The position numbers and the translations under genes were made by a program. DNA of 64,000 nt from Neobacillus sp. PS2-9 (GTDB taxonomy: Bacteria; Bacillota; Bacilli; Bacillales; Cytobacillaceae). Shown here in pieces: positions 40,990 through 49,977 of this stretch. The stretch's first letter is position 1. The number at the start of each line of letters is the position of its first letter. The notes below the pieces were generated by a model, which was given only the letters and a program-made list of their open reading frames with translations, searched no databases and had not been told where the DNA came from. The stretch lies in the NCBI RefSeq assembly GCF_030915525.1, contig NZ_CP133269.1:3879001-3943000 (forward strand), given 5' to 3'.

Positions 40990-41760
40990 TTATAGAATAT
41001 GGAATCCAGAATCAACGTGAATGTTTTCCCCAGTTATTCCTCTAGCCAGGTCACTAAATAGGAATAGAGCTGTATCTCCAACTTCTTCAGGAGTTGTTGG
41101 TCTGCGTAATGGTGCTTTTTCTTCGATTTCTTTTAAGATCGAGTTAAAATCACTTACACCCTTAGCAGAAAGTGTACGAATTGGACCAGCTGATATTGAA
41201 TTGACACGAATGTTTTCTTTTCCAAGGTCTGCTGCTAAGTAACGGACACTTGCATCCAATGAAGCTTTTGCTACACCCATTACATTATAGTTTGGTATAG
41301 CTCTTTCGCCGCCAAGGTACGTCAAGGTTACAATGCTACCGCCTTCTGCCATTAATCCTCTTGCCTCTTTGGCAACAGCTGTTAATGAATAAGCACTAAT
41401 ATTGTGAGCAAGTAAGAAGCCCTCTCTTGTTGTATTCATATATTCACCTTGAAGCTCTTCTTTGTTAGCAAAAGCGATACAGTGGGCAACACCTTGAATA
41501 GTGCCAACCGCTTCCTTTATTTCAGCAAAACATTTTGCCACGTCTTCATCTTTTGTTACGTCACAAGGAAGTACAAGTGTCCCTTCTGATTCTAAAGAGT
41601 TCGCTAATTCACGAACACTACTTTCTAATCTTTCTCCCGCATACGTAAAAATTAATCTTGCGCCTGCATTGTGGAGGGAGCGGGCAATTCCCCATGCAAT
41701 ACTGCGTTTATTGGCAACACCCATTACCACATATGTTTTTCCAGCTAATGAAAGATTCAT
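40990..41760 (-). CDS. fabI: Enoyl-[acyl-carrier-protein] reductase FabI
   Basis: 256 residues, NADH-dependent last step of fatty acid elongation. The start MNLSLAGKTYVVMGVANKRS shows the divergent Gly-rich motif (GVANKRSIAWGIA). The catalytic pair is in SAYSLTAVAKEARGLM (Tyr-X6-Lys). The product GENIHVDSGFHIL end is typical. The ribosome site is AGGAGG. A perfect FapR operator lies 34 bp upstream, so repression relieved by malonyl-CoA is expected. Confidence 0.95.
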   Translation of the reverse strand: MNLSLAGKTYVVMGVANKRSIAWGIARSLHNAGARLIFTYAGERLESSVRELANSLESEGTLVLPCDVTKDEDVAKCFAEIKEAVGTIQGVAHCIAFANKEELQGEYMNTTREGFLLAHNISAYSLTAVAKEARGLMAEGGSIVTLTYLGGERAIPNYNVMGVAKASLDASVRYLAADLGKENIRVNSISAGPIRTLSAKGVSDFNSILKEIEEKAPLRRPTTPEEVGDTALFLFSDLARGITGENIHVDSGFHIL

Positions 41761-41793
41761 ATTGAAAATTCCTCCTACAATAATTACGAGTTA

Positions 41794-41810
41794 TTAGTAC
41801 TTGGTACTAA
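41794..41810 (-). promoter_or_regulatory. FapR operator upstream of fabI
   Basis: TTAGTACTTGGTACTAA is a perfect 7-3-7 palindrome matching the known FapR site TTAGTAC-N3-GTACTAA. fabI is a member of the FapR regulon in B. subtilis. Confidence 0.88.
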
Positions 41811-41840
41811 GTTTACACTAAATTGTCACAAATGAAAAGT

Positions 41841-41894
41841 ATAGAATCCTACTTCGAGCATTGTCTAGCTCCAGCACATAGGCTTCCGCTTTCT
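41841..41894 (-). repeat. Collapsed fold-back repeat remnant, copy E
   Basis: ATTGTCTAGCTCCAGC and GGCTTCCGCTTTC correspond to the two ends of the fold-back repeat (copy A) with the internal hairpin deleted. It lies just past the yjbQ stop. Confidence 0.7.
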
Positions 41895-41897
41895 TAA

Positions 41898-43757
41898 TTA
41901 ACATGTTTCACAGAATTCAAGTTCCCTTTTTAACTCATCTACATATTCCTTGGTACCAGTAACGATTAAGCGATCATGCATCTGTAGTTCCGTATCACCA
42001 TGTGGAACAATTGAATCCTTCCCTCTGAAAATCCGTACAAAAATAATATCACCCGTAAACGGGAATCTTCTTAGAAGCATACCATCAAAATGAGTATTCA
42101 TCATAACAATTTCGTATAATCCCGCTTCTTGGTTTGTTAAAATGTTAATTAAAGTTGGTGACTCAATCATAGCCCGTAGCAAAGCTTTTGATGACATAAA
42201 TGCTGAGAATACCTCAATATCATGCTCTCTTAAGTTTTGCTCTAAATCAGGACTTTCAATGCGTGCTATAACCCTTGGAACGCCCTTTTCTTTAGCTGCA
42301 ATGGAAAGAGTAGAGTTTAGCTCCTCATCTCCTGTCGAAATAACAACAATCTCTGATTGATACACCTTCGTGTTTTCAATCGTTTTCATTGAATAATCAG
42401 GAAGCTCTACAATTTCAAATAGTGAATCAGCAATTTGTTTGTCTGATTTATCCATTTTCGTATGATACAATACAGGGTCATAAAGGCCAGATTTTAATTC
42501 CCGAGATACAGGCAGAGTAACCTGGTTCGCCCCAAGGAAAGATACGCTGACTTTTTTACCCCCGGCCACTTCTTTTGGAAACAGCTTTTTAAATACAATG
42601 GGCGTAAAAATGGACGTAATCACGGCCACCAGGATCAATGTCCCTTTCATTTGTTCCGTAATAACTCCAATCCTTTCTCCAATTGTTGATGCAGCGATGA
42701 CAAGCGACAGGGTCGATGTGAGTAGAAAACCAGATGCAAAAACCGTTTTTGTATCATACCAAATTTTTAAAAAGTAGACTGGAATAAGCTTTGATAACAA
42801 GAGTCCGATTAAAAGAAGGGGAATTAATAACAAAAGCTTTTTCTCACTAAAAAGTGACCAAACATCAAGATTTACACCAACCATAACAAAAAAGATTGGA
42901 ATCAAAAATCCATAGCCAAAGGAATCCAGTTTATGTACCAACTCCTGGTTTGGCGATAGCAACGAGACGAGTACACCAGCGAGAAATGCCCCAAGGATAT
43001 TTTCGGCTCCCACTGTTTCCGATAATCCAACTAAGACGATAATAAGGGTAAACACAGCTCTAGTACCAATCTGAACGGTCCCTGTAGATAAGCTCTCAAT
43101 GATGGAGCGATTTTTAAATCTTTTACCTACGAAATATAGAATGACTCCTGCCGCAAATAAAATTAAAAGAAGCCATGTGTTCCCGTGCCCTGCTTCATAA
43201 AGTGAGACAAAAATAGCTAGTAAGATCATCGTCACCAAATCGGCAATAACTGCTACTAGTAAAATGATTTGGCCAATGACTGTTTTCATGAGATGTGCTT
43301 CTTTGAGGGTTGGTACGACAACTCCTAGGGAAATGGTTGAAATGATTAGGGTCATTAAGAAGGCATTATCAATAAAGCCAGCCATTACAAACAAATACGA
43401 TAAGCCGAGTGAAAAGATAAATATACCAGCAAAAATAACCGTTGCCACGACAAATGTATTGGGTTCCATTTTACCGTTTGGAAGCCGGTCCCGTTTTTTA
43501 CTTCCCGTGAAAGCAGTAAAATCAATTTCCAGTCCACTTAAAAACATAAGGAAAATAAATCCGAGAGTAGAGAGTGTAGAAAGCCACATATCTTCATGAA
43601 CCACATTAAAACCGCTTTTTCCAATAATCAATCCCACAATAATTTCAGCTACAACTACAGGAATAAAATTCATTTTAAAGCGATGTAGGAAAATGGGTGT
43701 TAAAAATGCCATGGTGACAACAATGAGCAAAGAAATTACTGAAACATGCTGTTCCAT
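41898..43757 (-). CDS. yjbQ: Monovalent cation:proton antiporter YjbQ (CPA2, with TrkA-N/C domains)
   Basis: 619 residues. About 12 membrane helices (1-390) form a CPA2 antiporter. A nucleotide-binding-like part follows (about 400-530), then a TrkA-C domain (about 540-615, ending [18 protein letters not shown]). It likely exports K+ or Na+ in exchange for H+. The ribosome site is GAGGAGG. It is divergent from prpE as in B. subtilis. Confidence 0.9.
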   Translation of the reverse strand: MEQHVSVISLLIVVTMAFLTPIFLHRFKMNFIPVVVAEIIVGLIIGKSGFNVVHEDMWLSTLSTLGFIFLMFLSGLEIDFTAFTGSKKRDRLPNGKMEPNTFVVATVIFAGIFIFSLGLSYLFVMAGFIDNAFLMTLIISTISLGVVVPTLKEAHLMKTVIGQIILLVAVIADLVTMILLAIFVSLYEAGHGNTWLLLILFAAGVILYFVGKRFKNRSIIESLSTGTVQIGTRAVFTLIIVLVGLSETVGAENILGAFLAGVLVSLLSPNQELVHKLDSFGYGFLIPIFFVMVGVNLDVWSLFSEKKLLLLIPLLLIGLLLSKLIPVYFLKIWYDTKTVFASGFLLTSTLSLVIAASTIGERIGVITEQMKGTLILVAVITSIFTPIVFKKLFPKEVAGGKKVSVSFLGANQVTLPVSRELKSGLYDPVLYHTKMDKSDKQIADSLFEIVELPDYSMKTIENTKVYQSEIVVISTGDEELNSTLSIAAKEKGVPRVIARIESPDLEQNLREHDIEVFSAFMSSKALLRAMIESPTLINILTNQEAGLYEIVMMNTHFDGMLLRRFPFTGDIIFVRIFRGKDSIVPHGDTELQMHDRLIVTGTKEYVDELKRELEFCETC

Positions 43758-43773
43758 TCTTGTTCCTCCTCTC

Positions 43774-43804
43774 GAATCCTTTTAAGGATAAGGATTCTTT
43801 TTTT
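43774..43804 (+). terminator. Intrinsic terminator in the prpE leader
   Basis: Arms GAATCCTT and AAGGATTC, 8-base loop, followed by seven T. No plus-strand gene ends upstream, so it either stops antisense reading or acts as a leader terminator 48 bp before prpE. Confidence 0.7.
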
Positions 43805-43852
43805 ATAAAAATGAACAATTTCACAAAAAATAAGCATAAAGGGGTGTTTCTT

Positions 43853-44593
43853 ATGAAAATAGATATTATTGGTGATATTCATGGATGCTTCCATGAATTT
43901 AAAGATCTTACCTTAGAACTAGGATACAATTGGGACAATGGGATTCCTATTCATCCAAAAGGAAGAGTACTTGGGTTTGTTGGTGATTTAACGGACCGAG
44001 GACCTGAATCATTAAAAGTAATTGAAATTGTTTGGCAGCTCGTCATTAAACAGAGTAAAGCCTTCTATACACCTGGAAACCATTGCAATAAATTGTACCG
44101 TTTCTTTCTAGGGAATAAAGTTCAAATCGCACACGGCCTTGAAACTACTGTTGCAGAATATGAATCATTATATAAGAAAGAGCAAGAGTCCATTCGTAAA
44201 AAATTTATGGAATTGTATGAAAAGGCGCCTCTTTACTTAGTATTAGACAAACAAAAACTTGTAATCGCTCACGCAGGAATTAAACAAGAATTTATCGGAC
44301 AAACCCATTCAAAAGTAAAAGAATTCGTCCTCTATGGTGATATTTCGGGTGAAAAGCATCCTGATGGCTCACCAGTCAGAAGGGATTGGGCAAAAAAGTA
44401 TCATGGCGATCCTTGTATTGTGTACGGACATACTCCCGTTAAAGAGCCGCGTGTAATCAACAATACATATAATATCGATACCGGGGCTGTGTTTGGTGGA
44501 AAACTAACTGCAATAAGGTATCCTGAAATGGAACTTGTTTCTGTTCCTTCTACTATGCCATACATTGAAGAAAAATTTAAACAATTTGATTAA
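43853..44593 (+). CDS. prpE: Bis(5'-nucleosyl)-tetraphosphatase PrpE (metallophosphatase)
   Basis: 246 residues. Calcineurin-like metal motifs appear in order: GDIHGCF (about 6-12), [10 protein letters not shown] (about 42-51), GNHCNKL (about 75), HAGI and YGHTPVKEP. PrpE hydrolyses Ap4A and, in B. subtilis, affects spore germination. The ATG at 43853 has AAGGGGTG upstream; the frame is open further up but has no ribosome site. Confidence 0.92.
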   Translation: MKIDIIGDIHGCFHEFKDLTLELGYNWDNGIPIHPKGRVLGFVGDLTDRGPESLKVIEIVWQLVIKQSKAFYTPGNHCNKLYRFFLGNKVQIAHGLETTVAEYESLYKKEQESIRKKFMELYEKAPLYLVLDKQKLVIAHAGIKQEFIGQTHSKVKEFVLYGDISGEKHPDGSPVRRDWAKKYHGDPCIVYGHTPVKEPRVINNTYNIDTGAVFGGKLTAIRYPEMELVSVPSTMPYIEEKFKQFD

Positions 44594-44616
44594 GGAAAAA
44601 TGAAGGAGGCTGACCT

Positions 44617-45519
44617 CTACATGTCAGCCTCCTTCATAATTGCATAGATATCCGGTGGAAGTGGTGCTAAAAATGACATTTCCGTTCCCAGGATAGGGTG
44701 CTTAAACTGGATTCCTTTGCAATGAAGAGCCTGCCTACTAAGTAATGAGGTATCTCCTCCATATAAATCATCGCCAAGTAATGGATGACCAATAAAGGAC
44801 ATATGCACCCTAATTTGATGGGTCCGTCCAGTTTCCAAGTTTAATTTAACATGTGTAAAAGTTGGATACCTCTTAATTACCTGAAAATGTGTACAGGCGT
44901 ATTGTCCGTCATCACGGACCTCTCTTTCAATAATACTATCTTCTTTTCGTCCAATAGGTACCTTAATCGTTCCGCCCTCAGACAACACAACACCACCTGT
45001 AAGTGCTTCATAGGTCCGCTTCACTAAACCCTTCTGCTGCATCATGCTAAAAAGATGATGAACATGTCGATGTTTAGCTACTAAAACCATTCCGGAAGTA
45101 TCTCTATCCAGACGAGTGACTATATGCGATGTAGCCTGAAGCCCTATCTGCTGATAATAGCCTACCAATGCATTGGCAAGACTCCCCACGGGGTGCTCTC
45201 TAGATGGGATTGTATTCATCCCTGACGGCTTATTCACAACCAGTAAAAACTCATCTTCAAACAGAATGTCCAAGGGAATTGCTTCTCCCTTACCCCCTTC
45301 GCTTGGGCTTTCAAGAGGAAATAAGAGCCGTAACTCATCACCCGTTCTCAATTTATAACGGACATTTACCTCTTCTCTATTTACCTGAATACTACCGCCC
45401 TTAAACTTTATGTCAGTTAAGGCAGTTCGAGAAACCTCTTCCTTTTTTAGAAAATCTTTAATGAGCATGCCAGTATGGTCATCATCAATGAACCACTTTA
45501 ATTGAAAACGAGAATCCAT
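44617..45519 (-). CDS. RluA-family pseudouridine synthase (YjbO-like)
   Basis: 300 residues with an S4-like N-terminal part (about 1-70) and the catalytic core VTRLDRDTSGMVLVAK with the essential Asp (about 134). GRTHQIRVHMSFIGHPLLGD is also present. It modifies uridines in rRNA or tRNA; the exact site is unknown. It follows nadK with 15 bp between, as in B. subtilis. Confidence 0.92.
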   Translation of the reverse strand: MDSRFQLKWFIDDDHTGMLIKDFLKKEEVSRTALTDIKFKGGSIQVNREEVNVRYKLRTGDELRLLFPLESPSEGGKGEAIPLDILFEDEFLLVVNKPSGMNTIPSREHPVGSLANALVGYYQQIGLQATSHIVTRLDRDTSGMVLVAKHRHVHHLFSMMQQKGLVKRTYEALTGGVVLSEGGTIKVPIGRKEDSIIEREVRDDGQYACTHFQVIKRYPTFTHVKLNLETGRTHQIRVHMSFIGHPLLGDDLYGGDTSLLSRQALHCKGIQFKHPILGTEMSFLAPLPPDIYAIMKEADM

Positions 45520-45534
45520 TATTCTCCCTCCGGC

Positions 45535-46329
45535 TTAATCAGAAATAAATGAGTCATGCACTCTTTTCCAGAAAGGAAACGGCCGGAAGCGGGCAAAACG
45601 TATTTTTTCGTCAGGTACTCTAAATTGAATGGATTTGACATCCTTATGCAGAAGCGTTAAATGATCAACAGTTATTTGAAAATCAGTTCGATTGACAGGT
45701 TTTAGCATACAGGTATGGTGTGCTGGAAGGATTAAAGGCGAGCCAACTGTTCTAAAAACCTTATTATTAATGGATGCCATTTCTGCCACTTGAATAGCAG
45801 AGATAGACGGATGAATGATGGCTCCCCCCAATGCCTTATTGTAAGCCGTGCTACCAGAAGGGGTAGAAACACACAAACCGTCCCCACGGAACCGTTCAAA
45901 ATGCTGTCCACGTATTTCTACATCCATAACAAGTGTTCCCTCGACACTTTTAACTGTAGATTCGTTTAAAGCTAAATATCTTGATTCTTTACCAGCGTGT
46001 GTATAACGAATAATTACTTCAAGAAGCGGATATTCCACTACCTGATATGGAGTTTTAGCGATGGCAATAACCAGCTTTTCAATTTCATCAGGGATCCAAT
46101 CTGCATAAAAACCAAGATGTCCTGTATGAATTCCGACAAATGCCGTTTTATCAAGACGACTACTATAACGGTGGAAAGCGTAAAGCAGCGTTCCGTCGCC
46201 CCCAATGGAGACAACGATATCCGGTTGGTCTTCATCGTACGTTAGATCAAAATCAAGTAAATACGTTCTCATCTTGTGCATCAAAATATTGGATTTTTGA
46301 TCTCCTTTTGATGTAATGGCAAATTTCAT
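45535..46329 (-). CDS. nadK: NAD kinase
   Basis: 264 residues. [13 protein letters not shown] (about 45-57) is the GGDGT motif; NESTVKS and [20 protein letters not shown] complete the fold. It makes NADP from NAD and ATP. The ATG at 46329 is favoured by AAGGAG upstream; a longer frame has no site. It is probably co-transcribed with relQ and the pseudouridine synthase. Confidence 0.94.
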   Translation of the reverse strand: MKFAITSKGDQKSNILMHKMRTYLLDFDLTYDEDQPDIVVSIGGDGTLLYAFHRYSSRLDKTAFVGIHTGHLGFYADWIPDEIEKLVIAIAKTPYQVVEYPLLEVIIRYTHAGKESRYLALNESTVKSVEGTLVMDVEIRGQHFERFRGDGLCVSTPSGSTAYNKALGGAIIHPSISAIQVAEMASINNKVFRTVGSPLILPAHHTCMLKPVNRTDFQITVDHLTLLHKDVKSIQFRVPDEKIRFARFRPFPFWKRVHDSFISD

Positions 46330-46375
46330 ATTATTTTGCTCCTTGTATGAATGGGATTCAAAAGGCATCTGTGGA

Positions 46376-47014
46376 TTAGTTTTTTTCTTCCTGCTTTAAT
46401 TCTTTTTTCCTTGAGAAAAAAGCCTGTGCTTCTTGGATTTCCCCACGAATTAAGGACATTTCCTCGTCCAATCGGAAAGCAGCTTCTGCTGCTCGTTGCA
46501 GTCTCATCATGATATCACTTGGAAAAATCCCTTTATATTTATAGTTTAACGTATGTTCAATGGTTGCCCAAAAGTTCATTGCTAGTGTTCTGATTTGGAT
46601 TTCAGCTAAAATTTTCTTTTCCCCATGAATCGTTTGAACAGGATAGCAAATTACGACATGATAGGAACGATAACCGCTTGTTTTTTTATGTGAGATATAA
46701 TCCCTCTCTTCCACAATTTCAAAGTCATTCCTATTTCTTAACAAATCAACTACCGTATGAATATCATCGACAAACTGACACATAATGCGCATTCCCGCAA
46801 TATCCTGCATTTCTTCTTCTAGACGTTCAAGCGGAATTCCTTTTTGGTTGGCCTTATCTAAAATACTCGCAATTGGTTTAACTCTTCCTGTAACAAATTC
46901 AATAGGTGAATGAGTAGAATCCAGATCAAATTGACCTCTCATCCCCTTTAATTTTATTTTTAGCTCTGCCACCGCTTGTTTATATGGCGCTAAAAATAGG
47001 TCCCAATGCTTCAT
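46376..47014 (-). CDS. relQ: Small alarmone synthetase RelQ (GTP pyrophosphokinase)
   Basis: 212 residues. The RelA/SpoT synthetase core is shown by [33 protein letters not shown] and [18 protein letters not shown]. No hydrolase or TGS/ACT domains are present, so it is a small alarmone synthetase making (p)ppGpp. The ATG at 47014 follows GAGGGTGG. It is YjbM in B. subtilis (same neighbours). Confidence 0.93.
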   Translation of the reverse strand: MKHWDLFLAPYKQAVAELKIKLKGMRGQFDLDSTHSPIEFVTGRVKPIASILDKANQKGIPLERLEEEMQDIAGMRIMCQFVDDIHTVVDLLRNRNDFEIVEERDYISHKKTSGYRSYHVVICYPVQTIHGEKKILAEIQIRTLAMNFWATIEHTLNYKYKGIFPSDIMMRLQRAAEAAFRLDEEMSLIRGEIQEAQAFFSRKKELKQEEKN

Positions 47015-47032
47015 GATTCCACCCTCAATCAA

Positions 47033-47392
47033 CTAAAATAAGCTCTCTACTTTCGTAACCATTTCGCTGCCATAGTTACTGTTTCCTTTAATATTATTAA
47101 TGACATAATCTAATTCTTCATGAAAATTAATCAATTCTATTTGTTGCTCAGTTGTGGAAATCCATGCCGGCATCTTTTCTTCTAGAGCTTGCTTTAAATA
47201 AGGCCAGATTTGTTCTGGTAAAACAATGTATGTATAATCTTCTTGTTGCTCCATTAAATAAATAAAAGAATAATGATCAGAGTCCACTAGAATTTGCTCA
47301 CAAGGCACTAATCCATTAATGGTCTCATTTGTTTCCAATATTAGCTTTTCTTCTGTTATGATTGCGTTTAGTATTGTCATTCTTTTTTTCAT
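47033..47392 (-). CDS. UPF0738 family protein (YjbL-like)
   Basis: 119 residues, cytoplasmic, acidic, no known catalytic motif. LETNETINGLVPCEQILVDSD and WPYLKQALEE are family-like. The ATG at 47392 follows GGAGG. It lies 18 bp before relQ. Position matches B. subtilis yjbL. Function unknown. Confidence 0.8.
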   Translation of the reverse strand: MKKRMTILNAIITEEKLILETNETINGLVPCEQILVDSDHYSFIYLMEQQEDYTYIVLPEQIWPYLKQALEEKMPAWISTTEQQIELINFHEELDYVINNIKGNSNYGSEMVTKVESLF

Positions 47393-47510
47393 TGTTCGAC
47401 CTCCATTTTTCACCCTCTTATTTTAGCATAATTCGTTCATTTCTCCCAAGGATTGCAGTCGAGGATGAAGAGTTAATAAAAATTAATTGATTAATCGAAA
47501 GGAATCAGCT

Positions 47511-48095
47511 ATGTCACAAAATATTGAGATTGAATTTAAAAATTTACTCACTGAATCAGAATATAAAAGACTTTTAAATGAACTCGAAATAGCTCAAACA
47601 CAAATCTTTTCACAGGAAAATCATTACTTTGATACTCCCAGTTTTTCCTTAAAGGAAGCAGGCTCAGCACTTAGAATCCGAAAAAAGAAGCATCATTTTG
47701 AGATGACTTTAAAACAACCAGCCGCTATCGGTCTTTTAGAAACTAATCAAATCCTTACAGAAGATGAAGTAACTACGGCACTTCAATCTGGAAAGTTACC
47801 AACGGGGGTTATTCAACAACTAATTGAAGCTAATGGAATACCTTTTTCTAAAATTGAGTATTTTGGTAGTCTGTTAACGAATAGAGTAGAAATTCCTTAC
47901 AAGAACGGCTTATTAGTCCTTGATCATAGCTCATATCTAAACAAAGAAGATTATGAATTAGAGTATGAAGTGGAAGACTACAAAGAAGGTCAGCTTATTT
48001 TCCGGGAATTCTTGTCTTTCTTAAAGATTCCAGAACGGAAAACGGAGAATAAAATTCGTCGTTTTTATATGCAAAAATATAAAATGAATGAGTAG
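47511..48095 (+). CDS. yjbK: CYTH domain protein YjbK (inorganic triphosphatase-like)
   Basis: 194 residues. The CYTH signature EIEFKN (ExExK) is at about 5-10, ALRIRKKKHHFEMTLKQP adds the basic strand residues, and ELEYEVEDY the acidic ones. CYTH enzymes bind triphosphates in a beta tunnel. The ATG at 47511 has AAAGGA upstream. Confidence 0.9.
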   Translation: MSQNIEIEFKNLLTESEYKRLLNELEIAQTQIFSQENHYFDTPSFSLKEAGSALRIRKKKHHFEMTLKQPAAIGLLETNQILTEDEVTTALQSGKLPTGVIQQLIEANGIPFSKIEYFGSLLTNRVEIPYKNGLLVLDHSSYLNKEDYELEYEVEDYKEGQLIFREFLSFLKIPERKTENKIRRFYMQKYKMNE

Positions 48096-48194
48096 TATGA
48101 ATCTAAAATTCCTTTTTTTAAAGCAATAAATTTGTGCTATGAAAACGGCATTGATAAAATTAAAAATACAAAAGGGTAAAAAGGAGTTGTCAAC

Positions 48195-48605
48195 ATGAAT
48201 GAGAAAAAGCTAACACCATATGAGGCTATTGGTGAAGGAACACTACACCAATTAATTGACACATTTTATGGCCTTGTTGCACAACATCCTGATCTTGCAC
48301 CGATTTTCCCAAATGAATTCACAGAAATTGCTAGAAAGCAAAAGCAATTTTTAACTCAATATTTAGGTGGACCAGCTCTCTATACAGAAGAACATGGGCA
48401 TCCAATGATGCGAGCACGCCATTTGCCTTTCCCTGTTACACCAAAACGGGCTAAAGCTTGGTTAGCTTGTATGACAAAAGCAATGGACGAAGTTGGATTA
48501 CATGGTCCGATAAGAGATGATTTTTACTCCAGGCTTTATCTTACTGCTCAACACATGATAAACACGCCAGACGGCGATGAGATTTCAGGTGAAAATCGTG
48601 AGTAA
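48195..48605 (+). CDS. yjbI: Truncated haemoglobin (YjbI, group II)
   Basis: 136 residues. The 2/2 globin pattern is seen in [36 protein letters not shown] and [10 protein letters not shown] with the proximal His (about 76). It binds haem and oxygen. The ribosome site is AAGGAG. It overlaps the spxH start by 8 bp, so both are coupled, as in B. subtilis where YjbI and YjbH are neighbours. Confidence 0.92.
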   Translation: MNEKKLTPYEAIGEGTLHQLIDTFYGLVAQHPDLAPIFPNEFTEIARKQKQFLTQYLGGPALYTEEHGHPMMRARHLPFPVTPKRAKAWLACMTKAMDEVGLHGPIRDDFYSRLYLTAQHMINTPDGDEISGENRE

Positions 48606-49467
48606 TTCAAATTCAAATAGTTCCAAGCAACGATGTGGCGGAATTGAAAAAAAGCCAATCGAAATCTATATGTTTATAGATCCGTTATGTCCCGAATGCT
48701 GGGCTATTGAACCTATACTAAAAAAACTAAAAATTGAATACGGTCGATATTTTTCAATAAAGCATGTATTAAGTGGACGGTTGGCCGATTTAAATTTGAG
48801 TAAAAAGAAGAACTATGAAACCATTGCAGATTTATGGGAAAAGACTGCAAGCCGTTCAGGCATGTCGTGTGATGGCACCCTATGGTTGGAGAATCCGGTC
48901 GATACACCATTTACCGTATCCATTGCCATAAAAGCAGCTGAGTTACAAGGAAGACGAGCTGGAATACGCTTTTTTCGAAGAATTCAGGAGATGTTGTTTT
49001 TAGAAAAACAAAATATATCTAATTTAGAGGTATTAAAGGATTGTGCAAAGACATCAGGCCTAGATGTGGAAGAATTTCTAAGTGACATTCATTCCGAAAG
49101 TGCTGCTAAGGCCTTTCAATGTGACCTTAAAATCACTTCAGAAATGGATGTCACTGAAATTCCAACTTTGGTTTTCTTTAATGAAAACGCTGAGGATGAA
49201 GGTATTAAGATAACAGGAACATATCCTTACGAGGTCTATGTGCAGATATTAGAGGAAATGCTTTCTGAGAAGCCTGTATTATCCCCTCCACCACCATTAG
49301 AAACATTTATGAAGTTTTTTAAGTTTGTAGCATCTAAAGAAATTGCAGTGGTTTATAATATGTCCATTTCACAGATTGAACGAGAAATGAAAAAATTGCT
49401 TCTTAAACAGGTTGTTGAGCAAATTCCCGCTAAATACGGAACGTTTTGGAGATATATTGAAGACTAA
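48598..49467 (+). CDS. spxH: ClpXP adaptor SpxH (YjbH), DsbA-like
   Basis: 289 residues from the GTG at 48598. That start overlaps the yjbI stop and follows AGGTGA; the ATG 21 bp upstream has no site. The thioredoxin-fold part has [16 protein letters not shown] with a CxxC motif, then the helical insertion. It delivers Spx to ClpXP. Spx itself is encoded 7 kb away in this window. Confidence 0.93.
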   Translation: MSNSNSNSSKQRCGGIEKKPIEIYMFIDPLCPECWAIEPILKKLKIEYGRYFSIKHVLSGRLADLNLSKKKNYETIADLWEKTASRSGMSCDGTLWLENPVDTPFTVSIAIKAAELQGRRAGIRFFRRIQEMLFLEKQNISNLEVLKDCAKTSGLDVEEFLSDIHSESAAKAFQCDLKITSEMDVTEIPTLVFFNENAEDEGIKITGTYPYEVYVQILEEMLSEKPVLSPPPPLETFMKFFKFVASKEIAVVYNMSISQIEREMKKLLLKQVVEQIPAKYGTFWRYIED

Positions 49468-49508
49468 GACAGGTGCAGGCTAACCATCCAGCACTTGTTG
49501 TTTTTTTG
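49468..49508 (+). terminator. Terminator of spxH
   Basis: ACAGGTGC and GCACTTGT arms around a 14-base loop, followed by TTGTTTTTTT. Confidence 0.7.
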
Positions 49509-49515
49509 TATAAAC

Positions 49516-49552
49516 AAAAATGCCTTGCAGATTCTGACTGCAAGGCATTTTT
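49516..49552. terminator. Strong bidirectional hairpin
   Basis: A perfect 15-bp stem AAAAATGCCTTGCAG / CTGCAAGGCATTTTT, loop of 7. Both strands end in T-runs. The 49553-49766 stretch after it holds only a 9-bp inverted repeat TGACAATAA/TTATTGTCA (49662-49698) and no gene. Confidence 0.85.
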
Positions 49553-49766
49553 CTATAATACGAACAAAGGGGATGGGAGAAATTTTTCACGGTCAAACAA
49601 AGGGGTATATGTTTGTAGTGATCAACTTCACGCATTTAATATACCATGCATTCAAAGTTAGTGACAATAAGTTTGTGTGTTATTTCACATTATTGTCAAT
49701 AAATCATAATTTCACGAAATGGACAATAGACATATAACAAGAAACCATTAAAGGTGGGCTATCCCT

Positions 49767-49940
49767 GTGGCTAAATTTCCCGTTATAGTTATGATCCTTT
49801 TTGTCTTTGGAGCGTTTTTTCTTCATTTGTTAGCTTTACTCAATGTCTTCCCACTCCTACTCAGTACGCCAATTTTATTTGTTGCCATATTGATTATTGT
49901 CATTTACATTAATGACCGAAAAAGATTTAGAGGATTTTAA
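49767..49940 (+). CDS. Small two-helix membrane protein, unknown
   Basis: 57 residues, GTG start with AAAGGTGGG upstream. Two hydrophobic helices (about 4-25 and 28-47) end in a basic tail NDRKRFRGF. Too small for most gene finders. It is followed at once by a terminator. Convergent to pepF. Function unknown. Confidence 0.6.
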   Translation: MAKFPVIVMILFVFGAFFLHLLALLNVFPLLLSTPILFVAILIIVIYINDRKRFRGF

Positions 49941-49976
49941 AAGGATGCTGCTATACATAGCAACATCCTTTTTCTT
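49939..49976. terminator. Terminator between small membrane gene and pepF
   Basis: AAAGGATG...CATCCTTT outer arms with inner pairing CTGCTAT/ATAGCA, T-run on both sides. Confidence 0.85.
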
Positions 49977-49977
49977 G

